Source of the DNA: Ancylomarina subtilis
GTDB lineage: Bacteria; Bacteroidota; Bacteroidia; Bacteroidales; Marinifilaceae
Assembly (NCBI RefSeq): GCF_004217115.1
Contig: NZ_SHKN01000002.1
Location: 62,001 to 126,000, forward strand
DNA length: 64,000 nt
Direction: 5' to 3'
Shown: positions 26,850-36,182 of the stretch, one piece after another
Numbering within the stretch: position 1 is the stretch's first letter
How the letters are laid out: the number at the start of each line of letters is the position of its first letter
Position numbers and translations under genes: made by a program
The notes under the pieces: generated by a model
Database searches by the model: none
What the model was told of the DNA's origin: nothing
Seen by the model: the letters and a program-made list of their open reading frames with translations, nothing else

Positions 26850-27593
26850 ATGGCAAAGCAAAGACAAGAAATGTTGTTCGGAATCAGAGCAGCAATGGAA
26901 GCAATTAATAGCGAAAAAGAAATAGAGAAAGTGTTGATTCGTAAAGGTCTTGCTGGACCCTTGTACAATGAATTATTCGATCTAATTCGTGAAAAGGATG
27001 TGCAGTATCAATTTGTTCCAAAAGAAAAGATTGATGCAATGGATCAAAGAAACAATCAAGGTGTGATTGCTTTGATCGCTCCAATTCCTTATCAGGAAAT
27101 TGAGGATGTTTTGCCACAGATTATGGTAGGAGGTAAAATTCCTTTGATTTTGGTTCTCGATCAGATTACTGATGTGAGAAACTTTGGTGCAATTGCTCGT
27201 TCTGCTGAATGTGCCGGTGTACAGGCGATTGTTATTCCTTTCAAGAATTCAGCTAAGGTGACTCCTGATGCAATTAAAACATCAGCTGGTGCTTTATACA
27301 ATATTCCTGTTTGTCGTGTACAAAACCTGAAGACCTTAGTTCGTTCTTTTAAGAAAGAAGGTATTCGCATTGTTGCTGCTACTGAGAAGGGGGATAATTT
27401 ATATACCGAAGCAGATTTCACATTGGCGACAGCTATTATTATGGGATCAGAGGATGTTGGTATTGACGAGGCTCTTTTGCGTCTTGCTGATGAGCAAGTG
27501 AAGATTCCAATTCTTGGATCTATTGAGTCGTTAAATGTATCGGTAGCTGCTTCATTAATGATTTACGAAGCGGTACGACAAAGAAATTTATAA
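26850..27593 (+). CDS. rlmB: 23S rRNA (guanosine-2'-O-)-methyltransferase RlmB
   Basis: 247 residues with the two-domain layout of RlmB. An N-terminal SpoU substrate-binding domain (residues 5-80, starting FGIRAAMEAINSEKEIEKVL) precedes a SPOUT catalytic domain. The catalytic domain contains LDQITDVRNFGAIARSAEC, MGSEDVGIDEALLRLADE and ESLNVSVAASLMIYEA. It methylates the 2'-O of G2251 in 23S rRNA in E. coli. A close family alternative is a TrmH-like enzyme with a different rRNA target, but length and N-terminal domain favour RlmB. Confidence 0.9.
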   Translation: MAKQRQEMLFGIRAAMEAINSEKEIEKVLIRKGLAGPLYNELFDLIREKDVQYQFVPKEKIDAMDQRNNQGVIALIAPIPYQEIEDVLPQIMVGGKIPLILVLDQITDVRNFGAIARSAECAGVQAIVIPFKNSAKVTPDAIKTSAGALYNIPVCRVQNLKTLVRSFKKEGIRIVAATEKGDNLYTEADFTLATAIIMGSEDVGIDEALLRLADEQVKIPILGSIESLNVSVAASLMIYEAVRQRNL

Positions 27594-27632
27594 GCGCTTA
27601 GATCATTCATTTTCTAAGTTGAATAATACAAA

Positions 27633-27670
27633 AAAAAGGCCATTCGAAATCAGTATCGAATGGCCTTTTT
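27633..27670. terminator. Bidirectional terminator between rlmB and ccsBA
   Basis: A perfect 15-bp stem (27633-27647 with 27656-27670) starts in A residues and ends in T residues, so it works in both directions between the two convergent genes. Confidence 0.88.
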
Positions 27671-27688
27671 TATATATCTGAATCAGTA

Positions 27689-30600
27689 TTAAGCTTTTTG
27701 CTTGTTCTTTTGGTATTTGTAATAGGCAAATGTGCTCAACACAATTAATATTCCAACAGTATAATACACCCATGATGGAATTGGAATTGGATCACCCTTG
27801 GCATAAGAATGAAGCCCTGCAAGATAATAGTTCACACCAAAGTAAGTCATGATAATTGAGCTGTATGCCCAAACTGAAGCCAGATTAAAATTGAAAGTTG
27901 ACTTCAAGCCAGGAATGTAGCGCATGTGCAGAACAAAACTGTAGACCAAGACACTGACTAGTGCCCAGGTTTCTTTGGGATCCCAACCCCAATAACGGCC
28001 CCATGACTCGTTGGCCCATACACCACCCAGTATTGTGCCGATAGTCAGACTGTATAGCCCAATAATCATCGTCATTTCACTGATTCGACTGAGTTCTGTT
28101 ATGGTTGAGTCAATTCTGAGAGCATTCTTTGTAGTTCTCAAAATCATTAGGGAAAGGTTGATCATACCCAGAAGTGCAGCCAGGGCAAGAAAACCATAGC
28201 TACCTGTAATGATGGCAACGTGAATCGTAAGCCAGTATGATTTCAAAACAGGAACAAGATTGGTAACCTCTGGATTCATCCAGCTCAGGTGTGCCACAAA
28301 TAAACTTAAGCCCGCTAAGATTGATGTTGCCGGCAAGGCAAATTTAGATTTACGTGTGAATAAAAATCCAGCGAGAAGACAAGCCCAGGCTACATATGTC
28401 ATCGATTCAAAACCATTACTCCATGGCGCGTGGCCTGAAATGTACCAGCGTGCACCTAAACCAATGGTGTGCATCAAAAAGGCGACACTTAGAATCAGAA
28501 AGGCAATGCGAAACAGCCATTTTACAGACATTTTGGGTGAAATGATTTGAGCGACCAGAGCAAAAATCAAGATAAACCCAATAATTAAGTAGTAAGGGAA
28601 CAGTTTTTTGAAGATATTGATCTTATTGTAAAGAACTTCTGTTTTTAGCTTTGTTTCCGATGGCATCACTTCTTTACCATAGGTGTTTTGATATTTTTTG
28701 ATTCCATTGATGTACATATCAGCAGAATCATAATCTCTGGCTTTCATGGCCTGACTCAACATCAAAATAGATTTCTTAATGAATAATGAATCTTCACCTT
28801 CGAATTTGATTACAGATTTGGGGTGATACCAAGCTACATTTTTATCTTTAGGGTCAGGGAACAGTTTTAGAAATTCACCTGTGAAAACCATATAGCTGAC
28901 GTTTACTCTTTCATCAACAGAGATAATCTCTTTGTCGTAAGCTGATCGTTCAGAAGGTTTACGAGAATAGGCATCTTGTACTTTTTTTGCCAATTTATAT
29001 TGTCCTCGCTCATCTAAAAAGTTGGCGAAACTTGCGTATTTACCCGAAGCACCAATTTCTCGAATTAAATCAGAATTACTAACCTTGATGAAGGGCATCT
29101 CTTCCCAATTTTGAGGATCGATGACCATACCCAAAAAAACCTGATCTGCATTCAAGCCATTAATACGGCTCTTCTTACTGATTTTACGAATCACCTCGCT
29201 AGCTAATGTATTGACTGGTTCAAAACGACCGCTGTTATCCTGTATAACCAATTGACCAAAACTCGTGGCTTGTTCTATAGGAACCTCAATTGCTTTTCCT
29301 GATTGTGCATAAGAGGATACACTTCCGCCCAGAGCAAGAATTAAGACCAGAATGGTTTTGAGGCTTTTCGTTTTTTGTTGACTTAAGTATTTAAAACGTG
29401 TGCCTGAAGCGATCAATGACCACACCATGCCTACTATCATTAGGAAATAACCGAAATAAGTTACCATCATTCCCCATTGGTCGTGATTTACAGAAAGAAT
29501 GGTACCTCCTTCGTCACTATCGTACGATGACTGATAAAAGCGAAAGCCTTGATGTTTTAAAATGTTGTTCATATAAATGCGGTAATCCTTTTTTATGGAA
29601 CTTAAGGTATCGATAAGAGTCACTTCACTTGCAAAAGAAGATGGACTTTTAGATCCCGGATAACGTTCAAGCTGAAAATCGTTGAGTTTAATGATGAAAG
29701 GAAGGGGCAGTAATTTTGAACCATAAGTTAATGACACTTTTAAGCCATTTAGGTTAATGCTCTCAGCTTCACCGACAAAATCTTTGAAACCTTTTACAAT
29801 GACTTCTTTTTCTTCCTGATCACTTTTGATATCAAAAACTAAAATACTGGCAGCCTTTGTATCCTGACTGTTGACATATTTGTATTTGGCAGAAGGGTAG
29901 AAGTTTTTGATGATGAGTCGGATGCCGTTGAACTCGTATAGTTTTCGTGGACTAATTGTATGCCACTTACCACTTTCCATTTCAGATGATTCATTGCCCA
30001 TCATACTTAATTCTTTAATCGGGTAGGGGCTTTTAATTCTCAAACTATCAGTGTACGAAAAGTTGGTCGCCTGCTTGGTTTCTGTTGGACCGAATGAAAG
30101 CAAATTTTCGCCTAGCATTTTATTACTGTCATAATCAAGGTAGAAATTTTGCATGCCTTGCATTGGGGTATTGGGGGTTGCAACAAAATTAATTACAGGT
30201 GTACCGCCAGCTTCTTCAGTCAAACTTGTCGTTGCATGAGGAATATAATGCTTAAGCTTAACATGAACCGATTTATCATCCAGATTTAGTTTCTCATTAA
30301 CATTGACTGAGTTGAATGCAGTTATATTGAGTTTTTTCGACTTTGAAACTTGTTGTCCATCTTTCTCAACAAGAATGTCAACATAGCTGTCGATGCTTGT
30401 AATTTGGTTGCTCGCTTTACCCTCACGGATATGCATGCTGCCTTCGTAGCCAATATATCGCGTGATTCCTGAGCCTACTAGAATAATGATAAAGGCTGCA
30501 TGGAATAGTCCCATAGACCATTTATCTTTTTTGTAGAGTTTGTATCGATAGATATTGGCTGCCAAGTTTACCGTAATTAACAGGAGTAAAACTTCGAACC

Positions 30601-30745
30601 AGGTGGCATTATAAACAATAGCTTTGGCAGCCTGTGTGCCAAAATCATTTTCTATAAATGTTGCTGCAGCAATCGATAGGGCAAATAGGGCGATGAGCGT
30701 ACCCATCATTTGCATTGAGAAAAGAAAATTCAGAAATTTTTTCAT
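27689..30745 (-). CDS. ccsBA: Fused cytochrome c biogenesis protein CcsBA
   Basis: System II cytochrome c synthetase in one 1018-residue chain. The ResB/CcsB part (residues 1-450) has three N-terminal membrane helices, a periplasmic beta-rich domain and a fourth helix. After a further helix and an insert of about 200 residues, the CcsA part (from about residue 680) carries the heme-handling WWD signature WGRYWGWDPKETWALV at 915-930 with flanking histidines. It transports heme outward and attaches it to CXXCH sites. It is divergent from the nrf operon, with a 553-base gap, and is probably tied to maturation of the multiheme cytochromes there or of the general cytochrome set. Confidence 0.93.
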   Translation of the reverse strand: MKKFLNFLFSMQMMGTLIALFALSIAAATFIENDFGTQAAKAIVYNATWFEVLLLLITVNLAANIYRYKLYKKDKWSMGLFHAAFIIILVGSGITRYIGYEGSMHIREGKASNQITSIDSYVDILVEKDGQQVSKSKKLNITAFNSVNVNEKLNLDDKSVHVKLKHYIPHATTSLTEEAGGTPVINFVATPNTPMQGMQNFYLDYDSNKMLGENLLSFGPTETKQATNFSYTDSLRIKSPYPIKELSMMGNESSEMESGKWHTISPRKLYEFNGIRLIIKNFYPSAKYKYVNSQDTKAASILVFDIKSDQEEKEVIVKGFKDFVGEAESINLNGLKVSLTYGSKLLPLPFIIKLNDFQLERYPGSKSPSSFASEVTLIDTLSSIKKDYRIYMNNILKHQGFRFYQSSYDSDEGGTILSVNHDQWGMMVTYFGYFLMIVGMVWSLIASGTRFKYLSQQKTKSLKTILVLILALGGSVSSYAQSGKAIEVPIEQATSFGQLVIQDNSGRFEPVNTLASEVIRKISKKSRINGLNADQVFLGMVIDPQNWEEMPFIKVSNSDLIREIGASGKYASFANFLDERGQYKLAKKVQDAYSRKPSERSAYDKEIISVDERVNVSYMVFTGEFLKLFPDPKDKNVAWYHPKSVIKFEGEDSLFIKKSILMLSQAMKARDYDSADMYINGIKKYQNTYGKEVMPSETKLKTEVLYNKINIFKKLFPYYLIIGFILIFALVAQIISPKMSVKWLFRIAFLILSVAFLMHTIGLGARWYISGHAPWSNGFESMTYVAWACLLAGFLFTRKSKFALPATSILAGLSLFVAHLSWMNPEVTNLVPVLKSYWLTIHVAIITGSYGFLALAALLGMINLSLMILRTTKNALRIDSTITELSRISEMTMIIGLYSLTIGTILGGVWANESWGRYWGWDPKETWALVSVLVYSFVLHMRYIPGLKSTFNFNLASVWAYSSIIMTYFGVNYYLAGLHSYAKGDPIPIPSWVYYTVGILIVLSTFAYYKYQKNKQKA

Positions 30746-31298
30746 ACAGTTTAGAGTGAAATAGAGTCTTTTAAACTTATTGTGGATGAGAATGTCTTTT
30801 ACTATTATCGTGTTGAAGATAATATTTTCTCAATAAAATGGACTACAAAAAAACGAGAATTCGAGTAAAATACCCCTTGTTTAGAATGGGCTCTTCTTGT
30901 TGTTGATAAATTCCTTATTAAGAACGGAAATAAATTGCTTTGTAGTGTGTTTGAGTCCTTTTTATTAAAAGGCTTGATTATCAAGGTTAGAAAAAGAGAA
31001 AAAGGTATTAATATTTAAAAATAATAAGTTTAAATAGTCTTTTATTATTGAAAAAGATCTTTATCCTCTTTAATATTGCAAGTATAAAAAATATTACAAG
31101 CTTGAATAATAGTTTGTTGGGTTTAAGTTTCGAATTGAATTTTGTTTTAATTGTATTCTTAAATCAAGTTTAAATTCTTAATTTAAATGAATAGTTGAGC
31201 GTAAATATTTTGAATTTTCAGCCATATAGCTTCCTACCCAGTTGTTATTAGTCGTGTTGGATATTCAATGGCAAAATTTTAAACTAAATCATAATCAA
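30746..31298. other. Divergent intergenic region between ccsBA and the nrf operon
   Basis: This AT-rich 553-base region holds no open frame I would call. It contains a 13-bp odd palindrome at 30973-30985 (CTTGAT-T-ATCAAG), a single DnaA-box-like 9-mer at 30901 and a promoter at 31048-31078. The size suggests room for regulators such as Crp/FNR-type proteins, although I see no standard site with a 4-base spacer. Confidence 0.45.
31048..31078 (+). promoter_or_regulatory. Candidate promoter of the nrf operon
   Basis: TTG at 31048-31050, a 20-base spacer and TAATATTG at 31071-31078 match the Bacteroidota promoter with one mismatch in the -7 element. The predicted leader is about 215 bases. Confidence 0.45.
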
Positions 31299-32546
31299 AT
31301 GAAAAAACTACTGCTTTTGTTGGTTGTTGTTATTGGAGCACTTCTGCCTAATACCCTAATGGCCCAGCTAAAATTTACTGGCGAAATGCGACCACGTACT
31401 GAGTATCGTAATGGATTAAAAACGCTTTTTAATTCTGATGATGATGCCGCATTTTTTACTTCACAGCGTACACGCTTAAATCTTAATTATTCTGACGTCA
31501 AGTTTAAAGTGGGTTTATCTCTTCAAGATGTCAGAACATGGGGTGATGTGGCACAGCTAAACATGTCTGATAATAATAAGTTGATGTTGCATGAGGCCTG
31601 GGGAGAGTTGCTGTTCACAGAGAATTTTTCATTAAAAGTAGGGCGTCAGGAGCTGGTTTATGATGATTCAAGAATTTTAGGAAATGTGGGTTGGGCTCAG
31701 CAAGCCCGAAGCCATGATTTAGCCTTATTAAAATTCAAAACGGATGAGCAAGGCCAACTGCATATCGGTTTGGCTTATAATAATGAAATGGAAGTTTTGA
31801 AGGATCAATTATATACAATTTCCTATAAGAGTATGCAGTTTGCATGGTATCATAGAAACTACGATGATTTCAATTTTAGTTTGTTATTCTTGAATAATGG
31901 TTTGCAAAGACAAGATGGAGCAGACCTGAAAACTTATTATAGTCAGACCTTGGGAGCTCATGTGAATCATAAGAAGGAAAAGTTGGGTTTAACGGCTTCC
32001 GCTTATCTTCAAACCGGAAAGGATGCAACTGATCGAGATCTGAATGCTTATCTTTTTTCAGTAGGGGCGAACTATGCTTTAACAGAAAATTTTAAAGGAA
32101 ATATTGGTCTTGAAATTCTTTCGGGAACGGATTCAAATGCAACAGGTGATAACAAATCATTTACCCCTTTATACGGAACCAATCATAAGTTCAACGGACA
32201 CATGGACTATTTCTATGTTGGCAACCATACAGGTAATGTTGGTCTGGTTGATGCTTTTATAGGTGGTGTTTATTCTAAAGATAAAATTACGCTTGGAGGG
32301 ACCTTACATCGTTTTGCAACACATGCCGACCTGGTGGTAGCAGGAGACAAGCAAGACAACTATCTGGGAACAGAACTGGATCTGTCTTTTGGATACAAGT
32401 ATTCCAAATCCGTATCATTTAAATTGGGCTACTCACAAATGTTTGCTTCTGATTCCATGGAAGTTCTTAAAGGGGTTACTGATGCAGAAAACGCACCTTG
32501 TTGGGGTTGGATGATGCTCGTGTTTAAACCTAATTTTCTAAAATAA
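31299..32546 (+). CDS. Alginate-export-like outer-membrane channel protein
   Basis: About 415 residues beginning with a signal peptide (MKKLLLLLVVVIGALLPNTLMA). The ATG at 31299 is chosen because the longer frame from 31242 puts 19 non-signal residues before it. The mature part has alternating hydrophobic and polar strands ending in a C-terminal aromatic-rich strand (GWMMLVFKPNF). This is consistent with a beta-barrel of the alginate-export type that is often found next to nrfHA in Bacteroidota. It may act as the outer-membrane route for nitrite or ammonium, or be unrelated to the enzyme. It is the first gene of the nrf operon. Confidence 0.8.
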   Translation: MKKLLLLLVVVIGALLPNTLMAQLKFTGEMRPRTEYRNGLKTLFNSDDDAAFFTSQRTRLNLNYSDVKFKVGLSLQDVRTWGDVAQLNMSDNNKLMLHEAWGELLFTENFSLKVGRQELVYDDSRILGNVGWAQQARSHDLALLKFKTDEQGQLHIGLAYNNEMEVLKDQLYTISYKSMQFAWYHRNYDDFNFSLLFLNNGLQRQDGADLKTYYSQTLGAHVNHKKEKLGLTASAYLQTGKDATDRDLNAYLFSVGANYALTENFKGNIGLEILSGTDSNATGDNKSFTPLYGTNHKFNGHMDYFYVGNHTGNVGLVDAFIGGVYSKDKITLGGTLHRFATHADLVVAGDKQDNYLGTELDLSFGYKYSKSVSFKLGYSQMFASDSMEVLKGVTDAENAPCWGWMMLVFKPNFLK

Positions 32547-32609
32547 TACAATCAGTAAGTTCTGACCATTAATTAATGGTTTCAGTTACTTATACTAATA
32601 AAAGAGCCA

Positions 32610-33203
32610 ATGGTAAAACTATTTAGATTGTTAACGCCTCCTCCCCAATGGAGAATTCCGGTGATGATTGTCTTGGGTGCTTTTGTCGGGTTGGGAGTGC
32701 ATGTGCTGTATTTGTCAAAGGCACTGTCTTACCTGTCTGATGATCCTAAAACCTGTGTCAACTGTCATGTTATGGCACCTCAGTATGCGACCTATCAGCA
32801 TAGTTCGCATCGCGAAGTTGCCACATGTAACGATTGCCATGTACCGCACAATAATGTATTTAATAAATACTTTTTTAAGGCAAAGGATGGTTTGAGGCAT
32901 GCAACAATATTTGCAACAAGGACAGAACCTGAAGTGATCTTTATTTTGGAAGAAGGTCGTCAGGTTGTGCACAATAACTGCATCCGCTGTCACAGTCAAA
33001 CGTTGACTGATCCCAAGTTGGCAGCAAAAGTGCCTAATCATGCACACAATACTCAGGATAGAGTTTGTTGGGAGTGTCACAGAGAGGTTCCACACGGAAG
33101 AGTCAATAGCCTTTCGAGTGTTCCCAATGCCCGAGTGCCAGTACCTTCAAGTCCAATTCCGGATTGGATGAAAGACTATTTAAATGAAACCGATATCAAA
33201 TAA
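32610..33203 (+). CDS. nrfH: Cytochrome c nitrite reductase small subunit NrfH
   Basis: Membrane-anchored tetraheme quinol dehydrogenase of the NapC/NirT family that feeds electrons to NrfA. One membrane helix spans residues 16-37. The four heme sites are CVNCH (49-53), CNDCH (73-77), CIRCH (124-128) and CWECH (153-157). Met55 lies two residues after the first site, as in the unusual first heme of NrfH. 197 residues is slightly long for the family because of its C-terminal tail. It is followed by nrfA after 18 bases. Confidence 0.96.
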   Translation: MVKLFRLLTPPPQWRIPVMIVLGAFVGLGVHVLYLSKALSYLSDDPKTCVNCHVMAPQYATYQHSSHREVATCNDCHVPHNNVFNKYFFKAKDGLRHATIFATRTEPEVIFILEEGRQVVHNNCIRCHSQTLTDPKLAAKVPNHAHNTQDRVCWECHREVPHGRVNSLSSVPNARVPVPSSPIPDWMKDYLNETDIK

Positions 33204-33221
33204 AACTTAAATAAATAAACT

Positions 33222-34733
33222 ATGAAGCCTATAAATGAATCAGTGAATAGAAAACCCATGTTGGGGTGGCTTATTTTCTTAGCTTCTTTAATTGTTGTTT
33301 TCTTATTGGGAATTCTAGCTTCTTCGATTATGGAGCGAAGAGCAGAATCTGTTTTTGCCTACACACCACAGGTTGAATATGGTCAGTGGGAGCCTCGGAA
33401 CGAGGTTTGGGGTGAGAATTTCCCTCGCGAATTTGAATCCTATTATAAAACTGCAGATACCAGTTTTAATAGCAAGTATAATGGGAATGCCATGATAGAT
33501 ATGTTGGAAGTAGATCCTCGTTTGGTTGTGCTTTGGGCAGGTTATGGATTTTCAAAAGACTATAATCAAGGTCGCGGACACTATTATGCTGTTGAAGATA
33601 TTCAGAATACTTTAAGAACTGGCGGTCCCAAGAATGAAAAGGATGGTCCTATGCCAGCAACTTGCTGGACTTGTAAAAGTCCGGATGTACCTCGTTTGAT
33701 GAACGAAATTGGTGTGGCTGAATTTTATAAGGGGAAATGGGCAGGTAAGGGACACGAAGTGGTGAATCCTATTGGATGTGCCGATTGTCACGATGCGAAA
33801 ACCATGAATTTGAGAGTCACTCGACCCGCTTTAATTGAAGCTTTCCAACGTCAGGGTAAGGATATCAATCAGGCGACTCATCAAGAAATGCGTTCATTGG
33901 TTTGTGCTCAGTGTCATGTTGAGTATTATTTCGATAAAAGAAATCCTGAGAAGCCAAATTATTTGACTTTCCCTTGGGATAAGGGAATGGATGTTGAGTC
34001 AGCTGAAGCCTATTACGATGAGCTTGAATTTAAGGACTGGACTCATAAGTTGAGTAAGGCACCCATGTTGAAAGCTCAGCACCCGGGTTACGAAATATAC
34101 CTTAAAGGGATTCACGCGGATCGTGGTGTTTCTTGTGCAGACTGTCATATGCCATACAAATCAGAAGGTGGACAGAAATTTACTGATCATCATATTCAAT
34201 CACCTTTGAACAATGTTGCTAACTCATGTCAGGTTTGTCATCGAGAGGAGACCGAGAAATTGATCAAGAACGTTTATACACGTCAGGATCAAATTATCGG
34301 AAATCGCGATAAGCTTGAGGAATTGTTAGTTCGTGCTCATGTTGAGGCTAAAAAGGCATGGGATCTAGGTGCTGATGAGGCAACAATGAAGCCTGTGTTA
34401 AAATTGATTCGTCATGCACAATGGCGTTGGGATTATGCTGCAGCTTCTCACGGTGGATCTTTCCACGCACCAACTGAGATCAGTCGAATTATTTCGACAG
34501 GTATTGTTCGTGCTCAGGAAGCAAGATTGGAATTGGCTCGCATTTTTGCCAGTAAAGGTTTCAATGAAAAAGTGGCTTATCCGGATATTGCAACCAAAGC
34601 GAAGGCTCAAAAATTCATTGGTTTAGATATGGAAAAACTGGAAGCTGAAAAAGCAGAGTTTAAGAAAAACATACTTCCGGAATGGAAAAAGAAAGCGGAT
34701 AAGCGTGAGAGCGGTTATCAGGTTAAACTTTAA
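33222..34733 (+). CDS. nrfA: Pentaheme cytochrome c nitrite reductase NrfA
   Basis: Reduces nitrite to ammonium with six electrons in the periplasm. The catalytic heme is bound by CWTCK (148-152), with lysine in place of histidine as axial ligand. The other four sites are CADCH (186-190), CAQCH (228-232), CADCH (305-309) and CQVCH (336-340). The KAQHPGYE segment (residues 284-291) holds the active-site His region. Residues 15-35 form a signal or membrane anchor. 503 residues fits NrfA. It is the enzyme of dissimilatory nitrite reduction to ammonium, in operon with nrfH and probably ccsB/ccsA. Confidence 0.97.
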   Translation: MKPINESVNRKPMLGWLIFLASLIVVFLLGILASSIMERRAESVFAYTPQVEYGQWEPRNEVWGENFPREFESYYKTADTSFNSKYNGNAMIDMLEVDPRLVVLWAGYGFSKDYNQGRGHYYAVEDIQNTLRTGGPKNEKDGPMPATCWTCKSPDVPRLMNEIGVAEFYKGKWAGKGHEVVNPIGCADCHDAKTMNLRVTRPALIEAFQRQGKDINQATHQEMRSLVCAQCHVEYYFDKRNPEKPNYLTFPWDKGMDVESAEAYYDELEFKDWTHKLSKAPMLKAQHPGYEIYLKGIHADRGVSCADCHMPYKSEGGQKFTDHHIQSPLNNVANSCQVCHREETEKLIKNVYTRQDQIIGNRDKLEELLVRAHVEAKKAWDLGADEATMKPVLKLIRHAQWRWDYAAASHGGSFHAPTEISRIISTGIVRAQEARLELARIFASKGFNEKVAYPDIATKAKAQKFIGLDMEKLEAEKAEFKKNILPEWKKKADKRESGYQVKL

Positions 34734-34756
34734 TTTTATTGCATTCTGAAATAGAA

Positions 34757-34780
34757 AATGCTGTCCATTTAGACAGCATT
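34757..34780 (+). terminator. Rho-independent terminator after nrfA
   Basis: A 9-bp stem (34757-34765 with 34772-34780) with a 6-base loop is followed by a run of seven T. It would stop or attenuate transcription between nrfA and the ccsB gene. Confidence 0.8.
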
Positions 34781-34889
34781 TTTTTATGCTTTTGATTATT
34801 ATTCGTACTTTCAAGTCTTTTATTATGAGAAAAGATGTTTTCATGATAAAGCGAATGAGGAACCCTATTAAGCCTAATTATATACCTAT

Positions 34890-36116
34890 ATGTCTATAAA
34901 GAAACCGATTTGGCAGCAGCCATGGGGGTATGCTGAGAGTTTTATTATCTCATTTGGTGTTTTGTGCATCGGATTTGGATTGGAGTTGGTGCTTCCCGTC
35001 AACCAATCAACCCTGATTTTTCCATTCAACTTAATACTAGGAGCAAGTTTTATTATTTTACTCGTATTGGCTCATGTTTTGTTTCGAAAGACAAAAATTC
35101 ATGCATTTTTATCGGGTATTCCATTGACTATAAGTTTGGTTTCTGTCCTAAGTTTCATGGTGATTATCATGGGAGTTTTGCCTCAGATTCCAAGTCATCA
35201 GAATGGATTTGTTCAGCAATTGGGATTAAACCGGATGACAAGTTCTTACCCATTTTTACTAATTAATCTGTTTTTATTGATTGTTCTTGGTCTTGTGAGT
35301 TTGCGAAAGACCTTTCCATTTAAGTTGAAGAATTGGGGTTTTGTGTGTAGTCATTGGGGCTTGTGGCTTGTTATTTTTACCGGCGGTCTGGGCTCAGGTG
35401 ATTTGCGCCGATTGAGAATGGACATTTACGAGAACAAGACTGAATGGCGTGCTTACGATGATAATGGGCGTTATTTTGAAATGCCCTTAGCCATTAAACT
35501 GAAGGATTTCCTGATCGATGAATTTAATCCGAAGTTGGCTATCGTTGAAAATGAAACAGGTGAGTTGTGTGAAGCTCAAAAGCCATCGATGATAATGATA
35601 GAAAAAGATTTGAATTGTCGTTTACAAGATTGGCAAGTTCAGGTTGAAGAATTTTATATGACCTCCGGGAGGGCAGGAGACCGATATTATCCCTTAAGTG
35701 ATTTTGGAGCAGCTCCGGCTGCTAAAGTTAGGGTGGTGTCGCCTCAGAATGATACCCTTCAGGGCTGGATTTCCTGTGGGAGTTTTAATCGTCCTCACGA
35801 GTCTTTAAAATTGAATGAGGCATTTTCTTTAGTGATGACGGTGCCCGAACCCAAGCGGTTTTCATCAGAAGTAACTTTTTTTACTCCGGAAGGGAAAAAA
35901 CAGGATGCGACACTTGAAGTGAATAAATCGGTGACGGTAAATGGCTGGAAGGTTTATCAGCTGAGTTACGATGAAAAGAAGGGGCCTTATTCCGATAAAT
36001 CGATTTTGGAGGTCGTTCGTGATCCATGGCAGCCCTATGTTTATTTGGGGATTTTTATGATGATGATTGGTGCCATTTATATGTTCTGGAAAGGACGCGA
36101 AAGCATCAACGATTAA
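34890..36116 (+). CDS. ccsB: ResB/CcsB-like cytochrome c biogenesis protein
   Basis: 408 residues with membrane segments at about 15-33, 42-62, 72-95 and 118-137, a short hydrophobic stretch near 150-163 and a final helix at 382-398. The large domain between residues 165 and 380 faces the periplasm. The layout fits the ResB half of system II cytochrome c synthesis, and the CcsA half follows 66 bases later. Sequence conservation in ResB is low, so the name rests partly on this pairing. It is co-directional with nrfHA but lies behind a terminator hairpin. Confidence 0.83.
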   Translation: MSIKKPIWQQPWGYAESFIISFGVLCIGFGLELVLPVNQSTLIFPFNLILGASFIILLVLAHVLFRKTKIHAFLSGIPLTISLVSVLSFMVIIMGVLPQIPSHQNGFVQQLGLNRMTSSYPFLLINLFLLIVLGLVSLRKTFPFKLKNWGFVCSHWGLWLVIFTGGLGSGDLRRLRMDIYENKTEWRAYDDNGRYFEMPLAIKLKDFLIDEFNPKLAIVENETGELCEAQKPSMIMIEKDLNCRLQDWQVQVEEFYMTSGRAGDRYYPLSDFGAAPAAKVRVVSPQNDTLQGWISCGSFNRPHESLKLNEAFSLVMTVPEPKRFSSEVTFFTPEGKKQDATLEVNKSVTVNGWKVYQLSYDEKKGPYSDKSILEVVRDPWQPYVYLGIFMMMIGAIYMFWKGRESIND

Positions 36117-36182
36117 ATTTGTTTTGTTCTTTGACATTGTCTCATCTTCAAATTATCACATTAATAAATTAATATTTCAACC

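Noticed and set aside
30901-30909. Single TGTTGATAA (and another at 23840-23848) as DnaA sites
   Set aside because: Isolated copies are expected by chance in AT-rich DNA; only the cluster at 11660-11820 is notable.
31242-31298. Upstream start for the nrf-operon outer-membrane protein
   Set aside because: It would place 19 residues ahead of a typical signal peptide that begins at the ATG at 31299.
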